Part shown: positions 43,790-56,451 of the stretch, piece by piece | Layout of the letters: every line of letters starts with the position of its first letter | How positions within the stretch are numbered: position 1 is the stretch's first letter | Assembly: GCA_000750105.3 (NCBI GenBank) | Contig: JPHH03000033.1 | Location: 62,001 to 126,000, forward strand | From: Tolypocladium sp. Sup5 PDA-1 | Taxonomy: Eukaryota > Ascomycota > Sordariomycetes > Hypocreales > Ophiocordycipitaceae | DNA: 64,000 bases | Direction of reading: 5' to 3' | The notes under the pieces: generated by a model | The model's input: the letters and a program-made list of their open reading frames with translations, nothing else | Told to the model about the DNA's origin: nothing | Databases searched by the model: none | Translations under genes and position numbers: made by a program

Positions 43790-45139
43790 GCCTCGGGTGC
43801 TGCGAGTCGTCGATTGTCGTCGGAGGGTTTTTGCGTTGGAGGAGAGGAAGTGGTGGGAAGGAGCACGGGATGGCGAGGCGGATGGACACTTTGGACAGAT
43901 GGCACTGGACAGCTAGCTCCTGCCAGCTGCTGCAGCTCGAAGCTCGGGTAGCTCTTGCTCTCGTTAGCGTCGGCAGGCGAATGGTGGAGCACAAGAAAAG
44001 CCCGGGGATGTTTGGCGGCCGTGGAGTCACTGGAGCCCGGACTTGTGCCCTGAAGTGAATTTGGCTGGGGGCGGGCCGTTCGATTAGCGAGCTCGGCTGC
44101 GGTCCGGTCCCCAGGACAGGCGAGACTGGAGCGAGAGAGCGAGGGAAGCGTCACGACCTAACAGTCGATCGACAGCGGCGGCGGCTGCTTGATCCAAGGA
44201 TATGGATGTCGCCGCGGGCGGAGGTGGAGGGTGTCGACTGTCGAGCTGGTAGTCAGGCTGGCTGGCTGTGCTGTGCTGTGTCGGCCTGTTAGTAGAGCCC
44301 ATGTCCCGTCCCCAACCCCAGCGTCTGCCACTAACACTGCGCCCGAGTCCGCGACAAGGCCGACGACGAACAGGGTCTGGCGATGCCGACGTCGCTGCCG
44401 GGATGCCTCGATCGAGAGCGAGCGGCGCGGCGGAGCTCAATTGGACAGACAGGCCGAATCCGCCTCTTCTGGCGGTCGTCCGACGGGTAGACGCTCGACG
44501 GGCAGCAGCAGGAGAAACAAGAGGGGAGAGGGACGAGGGACGAGAAGAAACCTGGGGAGCCAAGCAGGCAGAGCAGAGCAGAGCAGCAGACGAGCTGCAA
44601 TATCAGCGTGGACGACGCAACGACCCGGCAGAGCATTGGCAGTGGAGTGCGGGCGTCGCATGCATTATTATCACATCCAGGCGCTGCGGACGTGTGTATC
44701 GCGGCCCATGGGCCGATGGCTGAAGCGGCCGTGAGCTGCACCTCCGGCGCTCTCCCGGCCGCCTGGCCTGGCTGGCCGCCACCCGCTTTCCAACTACCGC
44801 ACGCCAACGGCTGCTACTTCGTACATGGCAATAAAACCATGCAGCAAAAACGGCCCCAGGCGGATGCACGATCCCGAGGTGCTCGGGCTATCAGGCGCCG
44901 TCGACGAGCGGCCGTTTGCTGGGGCACGCTCGGGGATGACAGCAGCAGCACATGGAGATGTGATGGAGAAACCATCCCAGGAGCCAAAAAAGAGTGTTTT
45001 GCAAACAGCCCAATGCAACAGGCCGCCTGCCCCCGTCTAAGCATCGTCCTTGGATTTGTCAATTCCCGCCGTTCGTTCCCACTGCCGCCAAGCCCATTCG
45101 ATGCACGACGTTGGCATGAGCCAGCCGCGGTCCAGCCCG

Positions 45140-45170
45140 CCACCACCACCACCACCACCACCCACCACCA
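45140..45170. repeat. CCA trinucleotide microsatellite
   Basis: Nearly pure run of CCA units in the gene-free region upstream of the otubain-like gene. Confidence 0.8.
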
Positions 45171-45188
45171 ACAAGACATTAATGCAGG

Positions 45189-45207
45189 CCAGCCAGCCAG
45201 CCAGCCA
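45189..45207. repeat. CCAG tetranucleotide microsatellite
   Basis: Four and a half tandem CCAG units, 20 bases downstream of the CCA run. Confidence 0.8.
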
Positions 45208-47653
45208 AGGCCTTTGCCAATCCACGTTTTCCTGGCGCTCATACCGGCTAGTCATATCTTCCATCAGACAGCGCCGTCGGCAGCCGTCGATGCGCGCGAC
45301 TGGCTGTGCGTGGGTTAGGGGACGGACGGGGGGGGGGGCATGGACAGACAGACAGCAGCACGCAGGTTCGGCAAAGACGTGCGTGGGTTGCGTGTGCGCA
45401 CATGCTGCGACGTCGCAACCACGGTCCGGCGCGCTGCATGTCTCGACGGGACCATTCTTTCGGCCGACTCAATGGAGCGTCGTCGTGGCTGCCGCCGCAC
45501 GTCGTTTGTTTCTCAGGCCCGCCAGAGATCGATCTTGTGCGAGCGTGGCGCTCACTCGCTCACCCAGACTTGGGGACCGCAGCTCAACCCGCTGCGGCAA
45601 ACACAACAACTATCCGTACGGCTGGCGACTTCACGCCAGTATCCACCGTGTGGATGGAACCATTGGGGCGCTGCAGGCAGCGTGCCGTGACACGGGGCGA
45701 GCGCTTCACCCGTCGACGACGCCCGCCTGCTCTCGCCTCCTGTGTAACCCGCGCCCGCGCCAACGGCGATGCATCCTACCGTCCACATCCACGTCCACGT
45801 CCCACGTCCTCCGGCTCGTTCAGGCCAGCTGTATTGCCGGCGTCTGGCCCCGAGCAATGGACGGCCGTGCGTGCATCGAAACCCTCTACCTGAAAGGCCA
45901 CAATATAGTCCATCTACGGATATACGACAACCTCACCTGAATGGTCCATGACAGCCATGACAGCCATCACCACCTCACCACCACACGCCTCGTCTCAGCA
46001 CTCCCCCACCGGCACTGCTCGTATTCACTGCCGCATTCCAGTAGGAGAATCACCCATCCCCTCCCCGAGCCAACACGCATACTATAGTCCGTATTGCACA
46101 TCGCAAAACCCGCACCGAGCCCGTCGATCATCCATGCCGGACACGCAACGCACACCGCGGACCGCCGATTGTCGCACAAGGCAGCTCCCCCCCCCATCCG
46201 GCGCCCATCATTGGCCAGGGGTTACTCCATACGGCGCAGCAGCCCTCTTTTTTCTTTTTCTTTTGCCGTGTGCCTGGCGTTGCCTGAATGTGCGAATCGC
46301 GGTTGCTGCAAGGCGACGGCGCTGGAGCTCGAGGCGGGCTGGACTGAACGAGGTGAGCTATGGATTGTTCCAACGTGACAAACCGGACCGCGTATTGTTC
46401 GTGTCTGCGCAGTCCCATCGGCAACCCCTTTTCCACCTCCCTCCCCCCGTCCTACACGACGACTCTGAACACAAAGGAACCCATCGCCAGATCCGTCCGT
46501 CAGTTCGCCTCCTTGTTCCACCGCGCCGTGATATCGCGATTCACGAACCGAGGACTCCAGCAGCGGGCGACTTATCTCTTCCCCCCTCCCCTCGCCTCGA
46601 CGGGCATCTTCCCCCGAACTTTGCTATCCGTGCTCGCTCACTCGCAAAGTCGCACGCGATGCCCGGGTAGGCGCAGGCCCTCAGGTTCCCGTGTACAGAT
46701 CTGCCCGTTTCACCAAGCTAGAGTAGGGCTTCAACACGCGCACATCGCCGCACACCCAGTCGCAACCGTGGCAAGCTCGTCGTATCGAATCGTATCGCCC
46801 GTGTCCTCGCCATTGAGTTGTCTCCAGAACGGGAGCACCCAGCATCGGAAACTCTGACTCGGCAAGGAACGCCCTGTCATGAACCCCGTATCCAATATCA
46901 AGCCCATCGGCTACACACTGCGCGGTCTTGGCAACTCTCCTATGGCCTGGACAGCTGCCCACCATTTAATGCACCGGCAGTGTCCAGGCCTCCTCGCCCT
47001 TCTTCTCTCGCCCGTCTTGTTCTCGTCCACCGTTTCACTCGCTTCCTCCACCGGTTGCCGTGTAACGACAACCCTGTCCCGTGCCCAGTCTTGCTTGCAG
47101 CGCCTCCCCGCATCTCTACAGATATTACCTGCAGTATAACGCTGCTGCAGGCGACATTCGACGTCAAAGCTCGACGGCCGCCCCTCGACAAACGAGAAGC
47201 GTTTGCTGCCGGTAATCGATCCATGTCTGCATGCTGTATTTAGGAGTCTATGCTGTGCTCTCGGTAGACGACTGCCTCCCCTTGTCGGGCCCCAGGAGTC
47301 CCGGCCCCGACTCCTCCACCAGCTACATAGGTAGTCTTGGTGCGTCCAGCTCCTCGTCATCATCATTATCCGTGTCATTCATGTCGGCGCATCACGCCGC
47401 TATCCGAGCATGGCCCCGCCGGCGTCCTGACGTCTCCAGCCCGTACCACCCGGAGACTGCCACCAGTCACCAACACGGACGCGCATGCAGCCCAGGCGCC
47501 ATGGCTGGATGACGCAGATTCCTGGTCGCCACCTCGTGGTTTCACCCCTGTGGAACCGGCAGATATGTACACACAAACGATTGGTTGCGACCACGACGAC
47601 GGCAATGGGGCAACGAGGCGGCTCGCTGCCTTGCTCACCGAGTAACCCTAAGA

Positions 47654-49258
47654 CTAGGCCCATGACGGCAAACCCGTGCCCTTGCCTTTCCTCGCCCTTT
47701 GTTGATGGGCCTGCATCTGCATCCGCGCGGCTTTCCTCTGGGACACGCCTTGCACGCCTTCCATGGGGGCGTCGTCTACCGCTGCCTGCTCGACGTTGCG
47801 GAAGCCCTCGCCATCCTTGAAGACGACGCCAAACAGCTCCGATATCGACTTGGTCAGGCTGCGCATGGCGACTATGCGCTCCGCGTCGGCATCCGATGCA
47901 ATCTCCAGGACGCCTTCATGCTGGTTCACAGTCCCGTTGATCTTGCCGTCGACAATCAGGAAGCCAATTATGTCCTGCACCTCGGGCTCGGAAATCTTGA
48001 GCTGCTTCGATATCCAGGACAGCTTCATCCGGGTGTACGGGGCAATGAGCTTGACGACGCCCTTTGTCCGCATGTTGCGAGTCACCTCGTCAATGTTCTC
48101 GGCGATGAAGGGGTCGGCTAGTATATCCTGGTTCCCCTGCAGAACCTTTTCGTACGCGTGGACATCATCCCGTTGGTAGGCGTCGACGAGCTCCGTCATG
48201 GCAGAGATGCGAGGGTCCGTCTTGTACGGCTTCGTCTCCTGCGAGTCAAACGGGTTGATGTTGGACTTCATCAGCATGGTGCTGAGCAGCAGGTACTTGA
48301 GCACCTGGATGCGCTGTAGCGAACCCGCCTCGTCGTAGTTGCGGAACGACTCGAAAAAGTCGCTCTGCGCCTCGTTCCAGTTCTCCTCGCTCATGTGCAT
48401 CTTGCCGCCGCACTCTCGGATGATGCCCATGATGCGGGGATGCGGCACTGCCGACTTGACCTTGAGCGCCCGCTGGTACAACGCCTTGAGCTGCTTGTTG
48501 TTCTTTGTCTCGGCAAGCATCTGGATCTCGAGGGCGTAAATCTCGAGAGAGTAGGTGCCCTTGCTGGGGTCGTCGGAGCCATCTGGCCGCTGGCACGCCT
48601 TGTGCAGCTCCCGTAGTTTCTTAGTTACGGCGCCGTACTCTTTCCGGTCCAGCAGCAGCTTGGCCAGCTTGATGTTGGTCTTGAGCCACAGCCGCTCATT
48701 GTTGGTGCTCTGAAAGCTTTGGAGGGTGAGCGAGTAGAACTTCTCCATGCTGTGCACGGCCTCGGGGCGGTCCGCGCCCTTTTCAATAAAATCGAGCATG
48801 TTGTTGATGGACTTTTCCGAGTAGTTGCGCGTGACGGCCGACTTGACGTACGTGAGGAGCTCGGCAAAGTGGTCGGCGGCCTGCGGGGGTCATGGTCAGC
48901 GACAGAGAATGGCATGAGGTAGAGAGGGTTGGGGTATCTGCCTTGTCAAAGTGCCCCTGCTTGAACTCGAGCTTAATGGCCTGCTTCAAGCCCTTGAATC
49001 CCCATTCCCCCTTGTCCTGCTCGAGTGGAGGAATGCCCAGGAACTCGGCGATGGCATCGTTGGGGTCGGTCAGCTTCAGCTGCTTCGCATTGTAGTATTT
49101 GTTCTCGATATCCACGTCTCCGCTGTCGTCGTCGTCATCTTCCTCGTACTCAAAGTCGTACCTGTCCGATGGTTTAGCATTGTTTTCATCCAGCACGCAG
49201 GTGAGGCCACCTACTGCTCCTCATCCGACTCCTGCATGAAATCCTCGTCGTCGGACAT
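47654..49258 (-). CDS. csn2: COP9 signalosome complex subunit 2
   Basis: A 496-residue subunit of the COP9 signalosome, which removes NEDD8 from cullins and, in filamentous fungi, controls development and secondary metabolism. Three exons (minus order): 49258-49215, 49161-48942, 48880-47654. Start MSDDEDFMQESDEEQYDFEY is the conserved acidic head. Then come NKYYNAKQLKLTDPNDAI and GEWGFKGLKQAIKLEFKQGH, helical repeats (EKFYSLTLQSFQSTNNERLW), and the PCI domain, about residues 300-440 (MRTKGVVKLIAPYTRMKLSW, KISEPEVQDIIGFLIVDGKI, winged helix). The second intron, 48941-48881 (61 bases), starts with GC rather than GT; only its removal joins FDK to AADHFAELL in frame. The tail is basic (RKAARMQMQAHQQRARKGKG). 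Confidence 0.94.
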
Positions 49259-49834
49259 GATGCTTCTGTTCGCGCAGCGCAAGCTGCAGGTATTTGGGGC
49301 AGCGATGCAGTGGTAGAGGCTGATGAAGCGGCGCAAGGTTGATCGGTTGTGGTGTCGTGATGCGATGCCGTGGAGTACGTTGGTGGAGGTTAGAGGCTCG
49401 TGATGGAGCTTTGGTGGAGGCGACGCGGGGTGACAGCTGTGCCTTATCGATAAGACATCGCCATCTGGCTCGGTGGCATTGCGCTCAACGTCACGACTCA
49501 CCAACTCACCACATTCTCACCAAAGAAGACCATATTTCGAGCCATAAAATATATCTGAGGCATACGAAGCCGGTTGTTTCATGATGGTCAATGCACACAC
49601 GAAACCCGTCCTCTTTCTTTCGTCCAATGCCGCATGCGCATCATCTGCTTCTTGCTCCAAGGTATTCATACTCGAATAGGTATTTGTTCACAAAATAAAG
49701 TCATTTCTTGGGTATCGCTATTATTGCCCTCTTGGGTGACCCGTGACCAACGCCTTTCGCCGTTTCCTCAGCCCAGTCCAGAGGAGTGCATCAAGTTCCT
49801 AAATCTCCAGGTTGGGCTTCATAATGGCCTTTAG
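49259..49834. other. Intergenic, no gene seen
   Basis: Promoter and leader of the CSN2 gene (-) plus the 3' end of the downstream MFS gene (-). No coding signal. Confidence 0.5.
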
Positions 49835-51567
49835 CTACACGGAGAACGACTTCTGCGCCTGCGCGAAGCCCTTTGGAATCCTAAACGCAAAGACCGCCAA
49901 CAGCACCAAGACGGACAACCCGGCCGTGACCAGGTACGGCAGCCCGAGCCACGGCCCGCCGAGCTCCAGCCCGCAGCTCAGCAGCCAGCCCAGCGCCGGC
50001 GCGCCAACCAGGGCCATGAGCGTCTCCATGGTCGAGATGGTGGTGTTGAGCGTGGCCACTGTGTGAGGCTCGACGACGGCGTTGAGCAGCGCGCGGCACA
50101 GCGTCGAGAAGCCGGCGCCCAGGCTGGTGATGATGAGCGACGAGACAAACAGCCACGGCGCCGCGGCAAAGGCGAGCATGAAGCTGCCCAGGACGACGAG
50201 CACGACGGACGCGCGGCTGAGCAGCAGGTCGCGCTTCAGGACGTCGTAGCCTAGACGCTTGACGAGGATGAAAGAGGCGATGGGCAGTATCACCAGCAGC
50301 GCGACGACGGAGGCGATGTTGCCGACGGTGGATATGTACGTGGCCGTGGACCACTTCCAATTGAAGCGCTTGGTCATGTACTGCAGGATGTTGAGGGTAA
50401 AGTTGAGCTTGATGGGGAAGAACAAGCCGTAGGCGACAATGAGCATCATGATGCTCTTGGACGCAAAGATGAAGCGCCAGATGTGCCCCATGTCGTTCTT
50501 GACCGCGAACCACGCCTGCTGGAGCTTGCCGCGCTTCGCCGGCGCAACGGGGTCATCATCGTCCTGGCCGACGCTGCGCCCGCGCCTCCGCCTGCTGTCG
50601 GCCATCTGGCGCAGGCGCAGCGTCTCGGGGATCAGCAGCGACGAAAAGGCGCCGACGACGAGGATGCCGAAGCCGAGCCACATGGCGATCCAGGGGTCGA
50701 TGCTGAGCAGCAGCGCGGCGAGCGGGTTGATGAGGACGGCGAGGATGAGCGTCAGGGCGTGCAGCTGGTAGAAGACGGCGGTGCGCTCGGCGACGGGCAC
50801 GGCGTCGGCGAGGATGGTCCAGACCATGGCGCCGGCCATCTGCCCGCCGCCGCCGATGAGGTAGGCGATGCTGCCGTAGAGCACGGCCCAGATGGAGAAG
50901 ACGTCGGGGAAGAGCACTGGATGTCGTTAGATGCAGAAACACGACGGCAGAGACGTGCGTTTCCCACCGGGACGTCACATACAGACAATCATGAGCCACG
51001 CCGTCTGTAGAACAAGGCCGAAGAGGGACAGAAACAGGACGGTCCGGCGCCCGTACTTGTCGGCAACGATGCCGTACGGGACCTGAACGACGAGCGCTGC
51101 GCAGAGTCAGTCAACCACCCGGGGTACGAATCACAGGAGAGTCAGGCTAAGCACTCACGGACGGCCATCTCGGCCGACATGCTCCACGAGCGCACCATGG
51201 CCAGCGTCTTCTGCACATCCATGCTCTTGCAGCGGTCGTCCTCGACGCTCGGCATGCTCAGCACGTGGTCCGGGTAGCGGTCGCGGCAGATGATGTCCTC
51301 CATGATCTGCTGCGTCGGCGCCTCCATGATGAAGACGCTCACCTCGACGATGAAGAGGAAGAGCACGCACATGGCCACCACCATGCGCCGGAAGGCCTTG
51401 TCGGGCGCCACGCCGGGCGGCAGGTCCGTGTTGTGCAGCAGCAGCGGCGTCGCCTCGCTGGCGGCGGCGCGGGTGTCGTACTCGTCCTCGTCGTCCATGA
51501 TGGGCTCGGGCGCGATGGTCTCGATGCCGACGGCCGAGCCTGGCCGCTCCGGGTCGCGGGGTGCCAT
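49835..51567 (-). CDS. MFS transporter, substrate unknown
   Basis: A 534-residue membrane transporter. Three exons (minus order): 51567-51159, 51096-50983, 50916-49835. The cytoplasmic head contains an acidic MDDEDEYDTRAAASEATPLL, a possible dileucine sorting motif. Helix 1 begins VVAMCVLFLFIVEVSVFIME. The loop 2-3 motif is PYGIVADKYGRR, the MFS motif A variant. The central loop (about residues 255-285) carries RRRRGRSVGQDDDD, and the second half reads AYGLFFPIKLNFTLNILQYM onward. The layout resembles fungal transporters of the tetracycline-resistance-like and proton-coupled folate-like type, often tied to detoxification or small-molecule export. A degenerate relative lies at 59-60.5 kb. Confidence 0.9.
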
Positions 51568-52759
51568 GACGGGCGCGGGTCTCTCGACTGGAGTCGTCGG
51601 CGTGCAGCGGGATTCTCGGCGACGGATGGCTGATTACACACTGCGGAACAGGAAGAGAGCGTTGGGGATTCTAAAGCAGCAAAGGGAAGAGAACGAATGC
51701 GCCAGCCCACATGGCATTCAAAGGCAATGAGCAAAGTATATCCGCAAGGTCGACCGGGAAGAGGCCCAACAGCATGTAGAGACGACGTTTGCGCCCAAAG
51801 GGCCAAAGGGAAGGTTGGCGGACGACAACGCGGCCCCGGCGCTGTCAGGGCCGCCAGCTAGCGCGAGGGATGACGAGTTGACGACGGAGCCGAAGGGATG
51901 ATGCGCATGATTCCTCGGGGACGGGCCGGGCACGGCACCCAATCAGGGAGACGGGACGTGAATGAAACGCCACGATGAAGCATTGCCTCCTCGCCTTCCG
52001 CGGGTACCTTGCCCTTGCAGACTCCCTCTTCAACATGTATTGTTCCTGTAACGTACGGACTACAATATTCCGAGCAGGACTCAGCCTTGCAAATTGCCAC
52101 GCAAGCACTGCATGCCCCCGAACCCCCCGTCGAATCGGCATTCTTCCACAGCACGCCAACTCGCTAGCAGCCCCCCCACGGCTGGCTGACGTACCCGTTG
52201 CTGACGCTGACGCCGGCCGCTGGCGCGTCCCCAAGCCGCCCCGCGCAGTCCGCACGTTCCTGATTGGTGCCGTCCGAGGATGACCACGTCGCCGCCCTTC
52301 AACCTCCAACCCGACGACGAGGCGCAAAGCACAGACGGACAAGCTCGAGTTGATGCTCAGCGGCCGTTTTATGGGTCTTGGCTGGTGTTTCGGGGCCCCG
52401 GGTTGCATCTTGACCATGTGCCTGGCCGTGTGGTTGTACGGCGTCGTTTCCTGACGTGGCAGGACACGTGAGAGGAGGAGCCGGCTCGCATAGTACAGTC
52501 GAGGGCTTGCTGCCCGACTCTCCAGAGTGCCAGCATGTCATTGCGCTTGCTGGAAGAGATCTCTCTCGTCGACTTTGCAATGCTTCCCACAGTGACCCAT
52601 AAGCGGCGGAAACACCTGGCGGATGCTTCTCATCGCCACTTACAACCTCGCTGCCCGAAGGAGATATGCACCTTGAATCAATGGACAAACTCTTAAATCG
52701 TATCAAGCATCAAGATATTAGTACACCAACTTCAGTCAGCTCCTCCCAGTAGACAACAA
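51568..52759. other. 1.2-kb intergenic region, no gene seen
   Basis: Between two minus-strand transporter genes. The open frames on both strands conflict and carry no domain. It must hold the MFS promoter and the peptide-transporter terminator. Confidence 0.5.
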
Positions 52760-55226
52760 CTACCACGTCGCCGGCCCAAACGTCCCATTCTCCGGCACCG
52801 TCTTCAGAACCGCCGCGTACGTCGCATCCAGCGTCTCAAACACCGTCACGTTCCCCCACCACTGCGGCACCTTGACGCCCGGGAACGTAATCGCGAAGAA
52901 GATGATGATGGTGCTCAGGATCAGCCCCGCGTCCAGCGCCGCCGCCGTCGTGTAGTTGTACGTCTTCCACCAGCCGTTCCACCGCTGCCGGATCCATTTG
53001 TTGAAGACGAGGCCCACGATGCCCCACGTCGAGAAGCTGAGCGGCGTCGCCGGCGGCAGCCACGCCATGGCGCCCAGCATGATGGGCGCCTGGAAGTGCC
53101 CGAAGAAGCGGATCCTGAGCACCTTGGTGAGCACGTACAGCAGCAGCGGGAACGCCGCGCCGACGAGCCAGAACCAGTTGAACTGGGCGTACAGGCTCCC
53201 CGCGCCAAACATGCGCCGCGGGCCGATGACGCCCCAGACGATGCTCGACGAGAAGAACGCCCGTCCGTTGGGGCAGGTAAAGTGGTTCACCTGCTTGTTG
53301 TCGCACACGCCGTCAATGTTTCCTAGCGTCCAGTTCATCACGGCAATCTGCACGAACACGGCCCAGACCGTGGCCACGACCTGGCAAGTAAAGGTGATTT
53401 TCGGCGGAATCTTCATGTAGTGCGCCAGCTTGAGGTTGCCGCTGTACGTCTGCGCCTGGCCGAGCGTAATGGTGCTAAACACCTTGAACATCATGACGCC
53501 GATGGGCCGTCCGGGGATCATGAACCCGGCGAGAAAGGGCGAGATGACGTTGAGGCTGAGCAGGATGTTGGACACGGCGAGGATCATGCTGGTCGGGATG
53601 ACAAAGACGAGCGAGATGATGATGGACACGAAGAACGCCCACCACGGCAGCTGAGACTGGAACCCTTCGGCGGTTGCGAGGCCCAGGGCGACGGAGAGGA
53701 GAAACAGGACGGCGTACCACCAGTCCGGCGCCTGCTTGTACCTTTTCATCATCTTCATGTGGACGTCGGGCTCCTGGTTGTGGGCGGCGCGGAACCGGTA
53801 CCAGACCTCCTTGCCGTGGTACAGCCCGACGTGGACCATGGCCGAAGTCAGCGCCGCAAAGGACAGGCCGTAGTTGAGGGCAAAGGTCGGCGACAAGAAG
53901 AGGGGAGAGTACTCCTTGTACTTTTTCTCATCAAAGGTATAGCCGCTGCCGAGGATCCTACTGACGTTGTAGTAGTTTTGCGTGTTGTCGTACGTCTGCG
54001 CCGTGACCATGGGCAGGTAGTCGGCGTAGATGGCACCGCTGTAGACGATGCCGATGGTGGTGATGATGACAAACAGGAACAGGCCTACCAAGGTGTTGAC
54101 GTGGGAATGGGTCGGAGCCAGCAGCGGGTCGCCCAGGTACGCCGTCACGTAGGTCCAGTCAAAGGTAATGGGTATCAGGGAGAGACCCGTGGTGCCACCG
54201 AACAGCTGGTTCACCACGACGTTGTTTGGGCGAATCCACGTTGCAAACGCAAAGACGGAGAGGCCCTGCCAGAGGACGCCGGGGATCCAGTAGTAGCAAA
54301 ACATGGCCATGGCCACGATGCCGAACCAGCGGTACCGGCTGATGCGCCAGCCGTTGGAGTGGGCGCCGTCGCTCTTGCTCTTGTCGTGCAGGGCGTAGAA
54401 GAGGGACGTGTTGGCGAACTGGTTGGGCCACATCATGGCGGCCGGCCAGACCAGGAACCGGCGGAAGAGGCCGGCCAGGGAGATGCCGATGAGCTGGGAG
54501 CTCAGGGTGAAGAGCAGGGAGAAGCCCCAGCCCAGGTTGAGGTTGTAAAAGGGCTTGCCCTGCAGGGCCAGGAGGGCGTCGGTGCTGTAGGCGTATCCGA
54601 TGCAGACGTTGGCCATGAGCGTGACGACGACGTGCTCCTTGATGGTAAACGGGCCCGTGTTAAGGGTCCAGCGCTGGCCAAACGTGGTAAAGACGCGGGT
54701 CGGGAGGACCTTGGCCCAGAGACAGCCGATGGGATAGACGAGCAGCTGGACGACAATGGCAGGGAAGTTGATGGCAGGACTCCTGCACTCGGTGTGAGCT
54801 TGGGGAGCAAGTAGGGGCAGCCGCGGTTTTCTCTACTGACCTCATGCTCAGAAACATGTTCAGGGCGCTGCCGATGGTGACAAAGAACATGCCCAGTATC
54901 CACGCCCTCACCGTGTTGGCGACCTCGCCGCCGTCGGTGTTGCGCACGGCAGCCCGGACCTCCTCGTAGGGAGAGTCCTCGGTGAAGAGCTCATCGGCGT
55001 GGATAATCTCCTCCGGGTCGCCCGTCTCGATGGCCTTGTTGACGGCGTCAATCTTGCTCTGGGGCAGATTCGGATCCCACTGATGGGCCTTTTGGATCCT
55101 CTCCAGGTCGGCCCGCGCGGTTTCTAAATCCGGAGGCGACGGGGTCGTCTTTTCAGAGGTCCCGGCGATGTCGGCCGAGACGGAATCGGGCAGGCTGCCG
55201 CCGGCCGACTTGAACGGGTTCCTCAT
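52760..55226 (-). CDS. Oligopeptide transporter, OPT family
   Basis: An 802-residue plasma-membrane proton-coupled transporter of the OPT family, which takes up tetra- and pentapeptides, glutathione or, in some members, metal chelates. Two exons (minus order): 55226-54841 and 54782-52760. The N-terminal cytoplasmic head leads to EDSPYEEVRAAVRNTDGGEV, the family's SPYxEVRAxVxNTD block, and WILGMFFVTIGSALNMFLSM. Then come SPAINFPAIVVQLLVYPIG, WPAAMMWPNQFANTSLFYAL, RYRWFGIVAMAMFCYYWIPG, and late blocks IPPKITFTCQVVATVWAVFV, NHFTCPNGRAFFSSSIVWGV and FSTWGIVGLVFNKWIRQRWN. About 14-16 hydrophobic helices are present. Start ATG gives MRNPFKSAGGSLPDSVSADI. Fully intact. Confidence 0.95.
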
Positions 55227-56451
55227 CGCGGATCCTTCGGCGAGTGGTGAAGGTTGACAGAGTCAGGTGACATGTTACTCGGGGTAGGCGGACCATATCT
55301 CTTCTTAAACCGCCGTGTTAAGAGTCCCAGCTGATAGCACAGCTGAGGGTGAACCATGGTTTCAAACTGGTCATCACCCCCACGAACGGTCCATCGCGGC
55401 TCAAGGTCGTGTCGTCGTCGAGGTCCATCTCCACCTCCGCGCATCCCCGTCCCCGCGCACTGGGACAGTCATAAAGAACCCGGTTGAGGATTCTCACCTT
55501 GGAGACCCGCAATCCCCATATTCATCCGCGAACGAGGGGCCGTTGCACTGCGTGAGGGGGTCGAGGATTGGGGTATCACTCGGTGGCAAGGCGCGTCAGA
55601 ACACCATCAAACATGATGGTCACCCGCCGAATGACATGTCGTCCGGAGCCGGCTTTCTCTGGGATAAGCCTCCGCATCGGCCAAGTGCACGACGGCCCGA
55701 CGTTGCTTCGACGTGGGGGGCGAACCCTGCAGCAGGCCCGTTATCCAGCATCCAGCACCCAGCGTGCAACCGCCCCTATCGTGAGACTTCCAAAAGTCCC
55801 TTGGTTAGGCGTAAGCTAAGCGGTTTAGCTCGCGTGGTCGACTCTCCGTATCGGCGACGGAGCTTCAGAGCAGGGGTGCATCCGCAAGCCACGGCGTTCT
55901 TGGGCCTGCCAATGGACCATCATGCCGGTGATATGCGCGGCAAAATAGAGGCCTGGTACGAAGCATCCCAGGTGAACTCCTATCATCGGAGAAAAGGTGA
56001 AGGTAGACGGTTGCTCACGAACTCGGGCTCACTTCTGTTGCGTCCCCGCATTCTGGCTGACTTGCAAGTTGGTTTGCCATGGATGACCCTGGTCGTCAGC
56101 CAAGCAAGCGACTGACGTTGCGACGGACAGGCAACGGCGTGGAAATGCCAAAGGACCAAATAAATGTTGTTGGATGGGACCGTGATGGGACAAGTTCGCC
56201 GATGGCAGGTGGACTTTTGGATTGACTCTCTACGCTTTACGAAGTACGAAGTACGAAGTACGTTGACTTCAAGCCTGAGGCGCCAGGCGTCACGGCTCCA
56301 GCCGATTGGCGGTGACGTCTTGGTGGGAAAGCTCAGTTTCCCCTCCACCCCCCCACCTTGATCTTGGAGATCTGACTCGCAACCCAGCGTCAATAGTGCT
56401 TCAACACCAACGCGCCTTGCCGTGACATTTACCCGCGTCTACCCAGCAGCC
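55227..56451. other. 1.2-kb divergent intergenic region
   Basis: Between the OPT gene (-) and a Nudix gene (+). A plus-strand frame at 55315-56115 is open but shows no domain and is rejected. A 7-base tandem repeat lies at 56238-56262. Confidence 0.5.
56238..56262. repeat. Tandem repeat of TACGAAG
   Basis: Three and a half perfect copies of a 7-base unit, about 190 bases upstream of a Nudix start codon. Confidence 0.85.

Larger units (their letters stand above)
43790..47653. other. 3.9-kb gene-free GC-rich region
   Basis: Largest stretch here without a supported gene. It lies between the otubain-like gene's start and the CSN2 gene's stop, both on the minus strand, so it must hold the otubain-like gene's promoter and leader. 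Many overlapping open frames exist on both strands (longest 45050-45940 on plus), but they are Arg/Pro/Ser-rich, conflict with one another and show no domain. Short repeats are listed separately. A long leader, a non-coding RNA or an unrecognised fast-evolving gene remain possible. Confidence 0.4.

Noticed and set aside
45050..45940. 296-codon plus-strand frame in the gene-free region
   Set aside because: No domain, low complexity at its start and conflicting frames on both strands; chance opening in GC-rich DNA is likelier.
53420..54814. 464-codon plus-strand frame opposite the OPT transporter
   Set aside because: Composition is Asp/Glu/Gly/Arg/His-rich without hydrophobic core; a shadow of the transporter.
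55315..56115. 266-codon plus-strand frame upstream of the Nudix gene
   Set aside because: Does not begin with a clear ATG context and shows no conserved segment or splice evidence.
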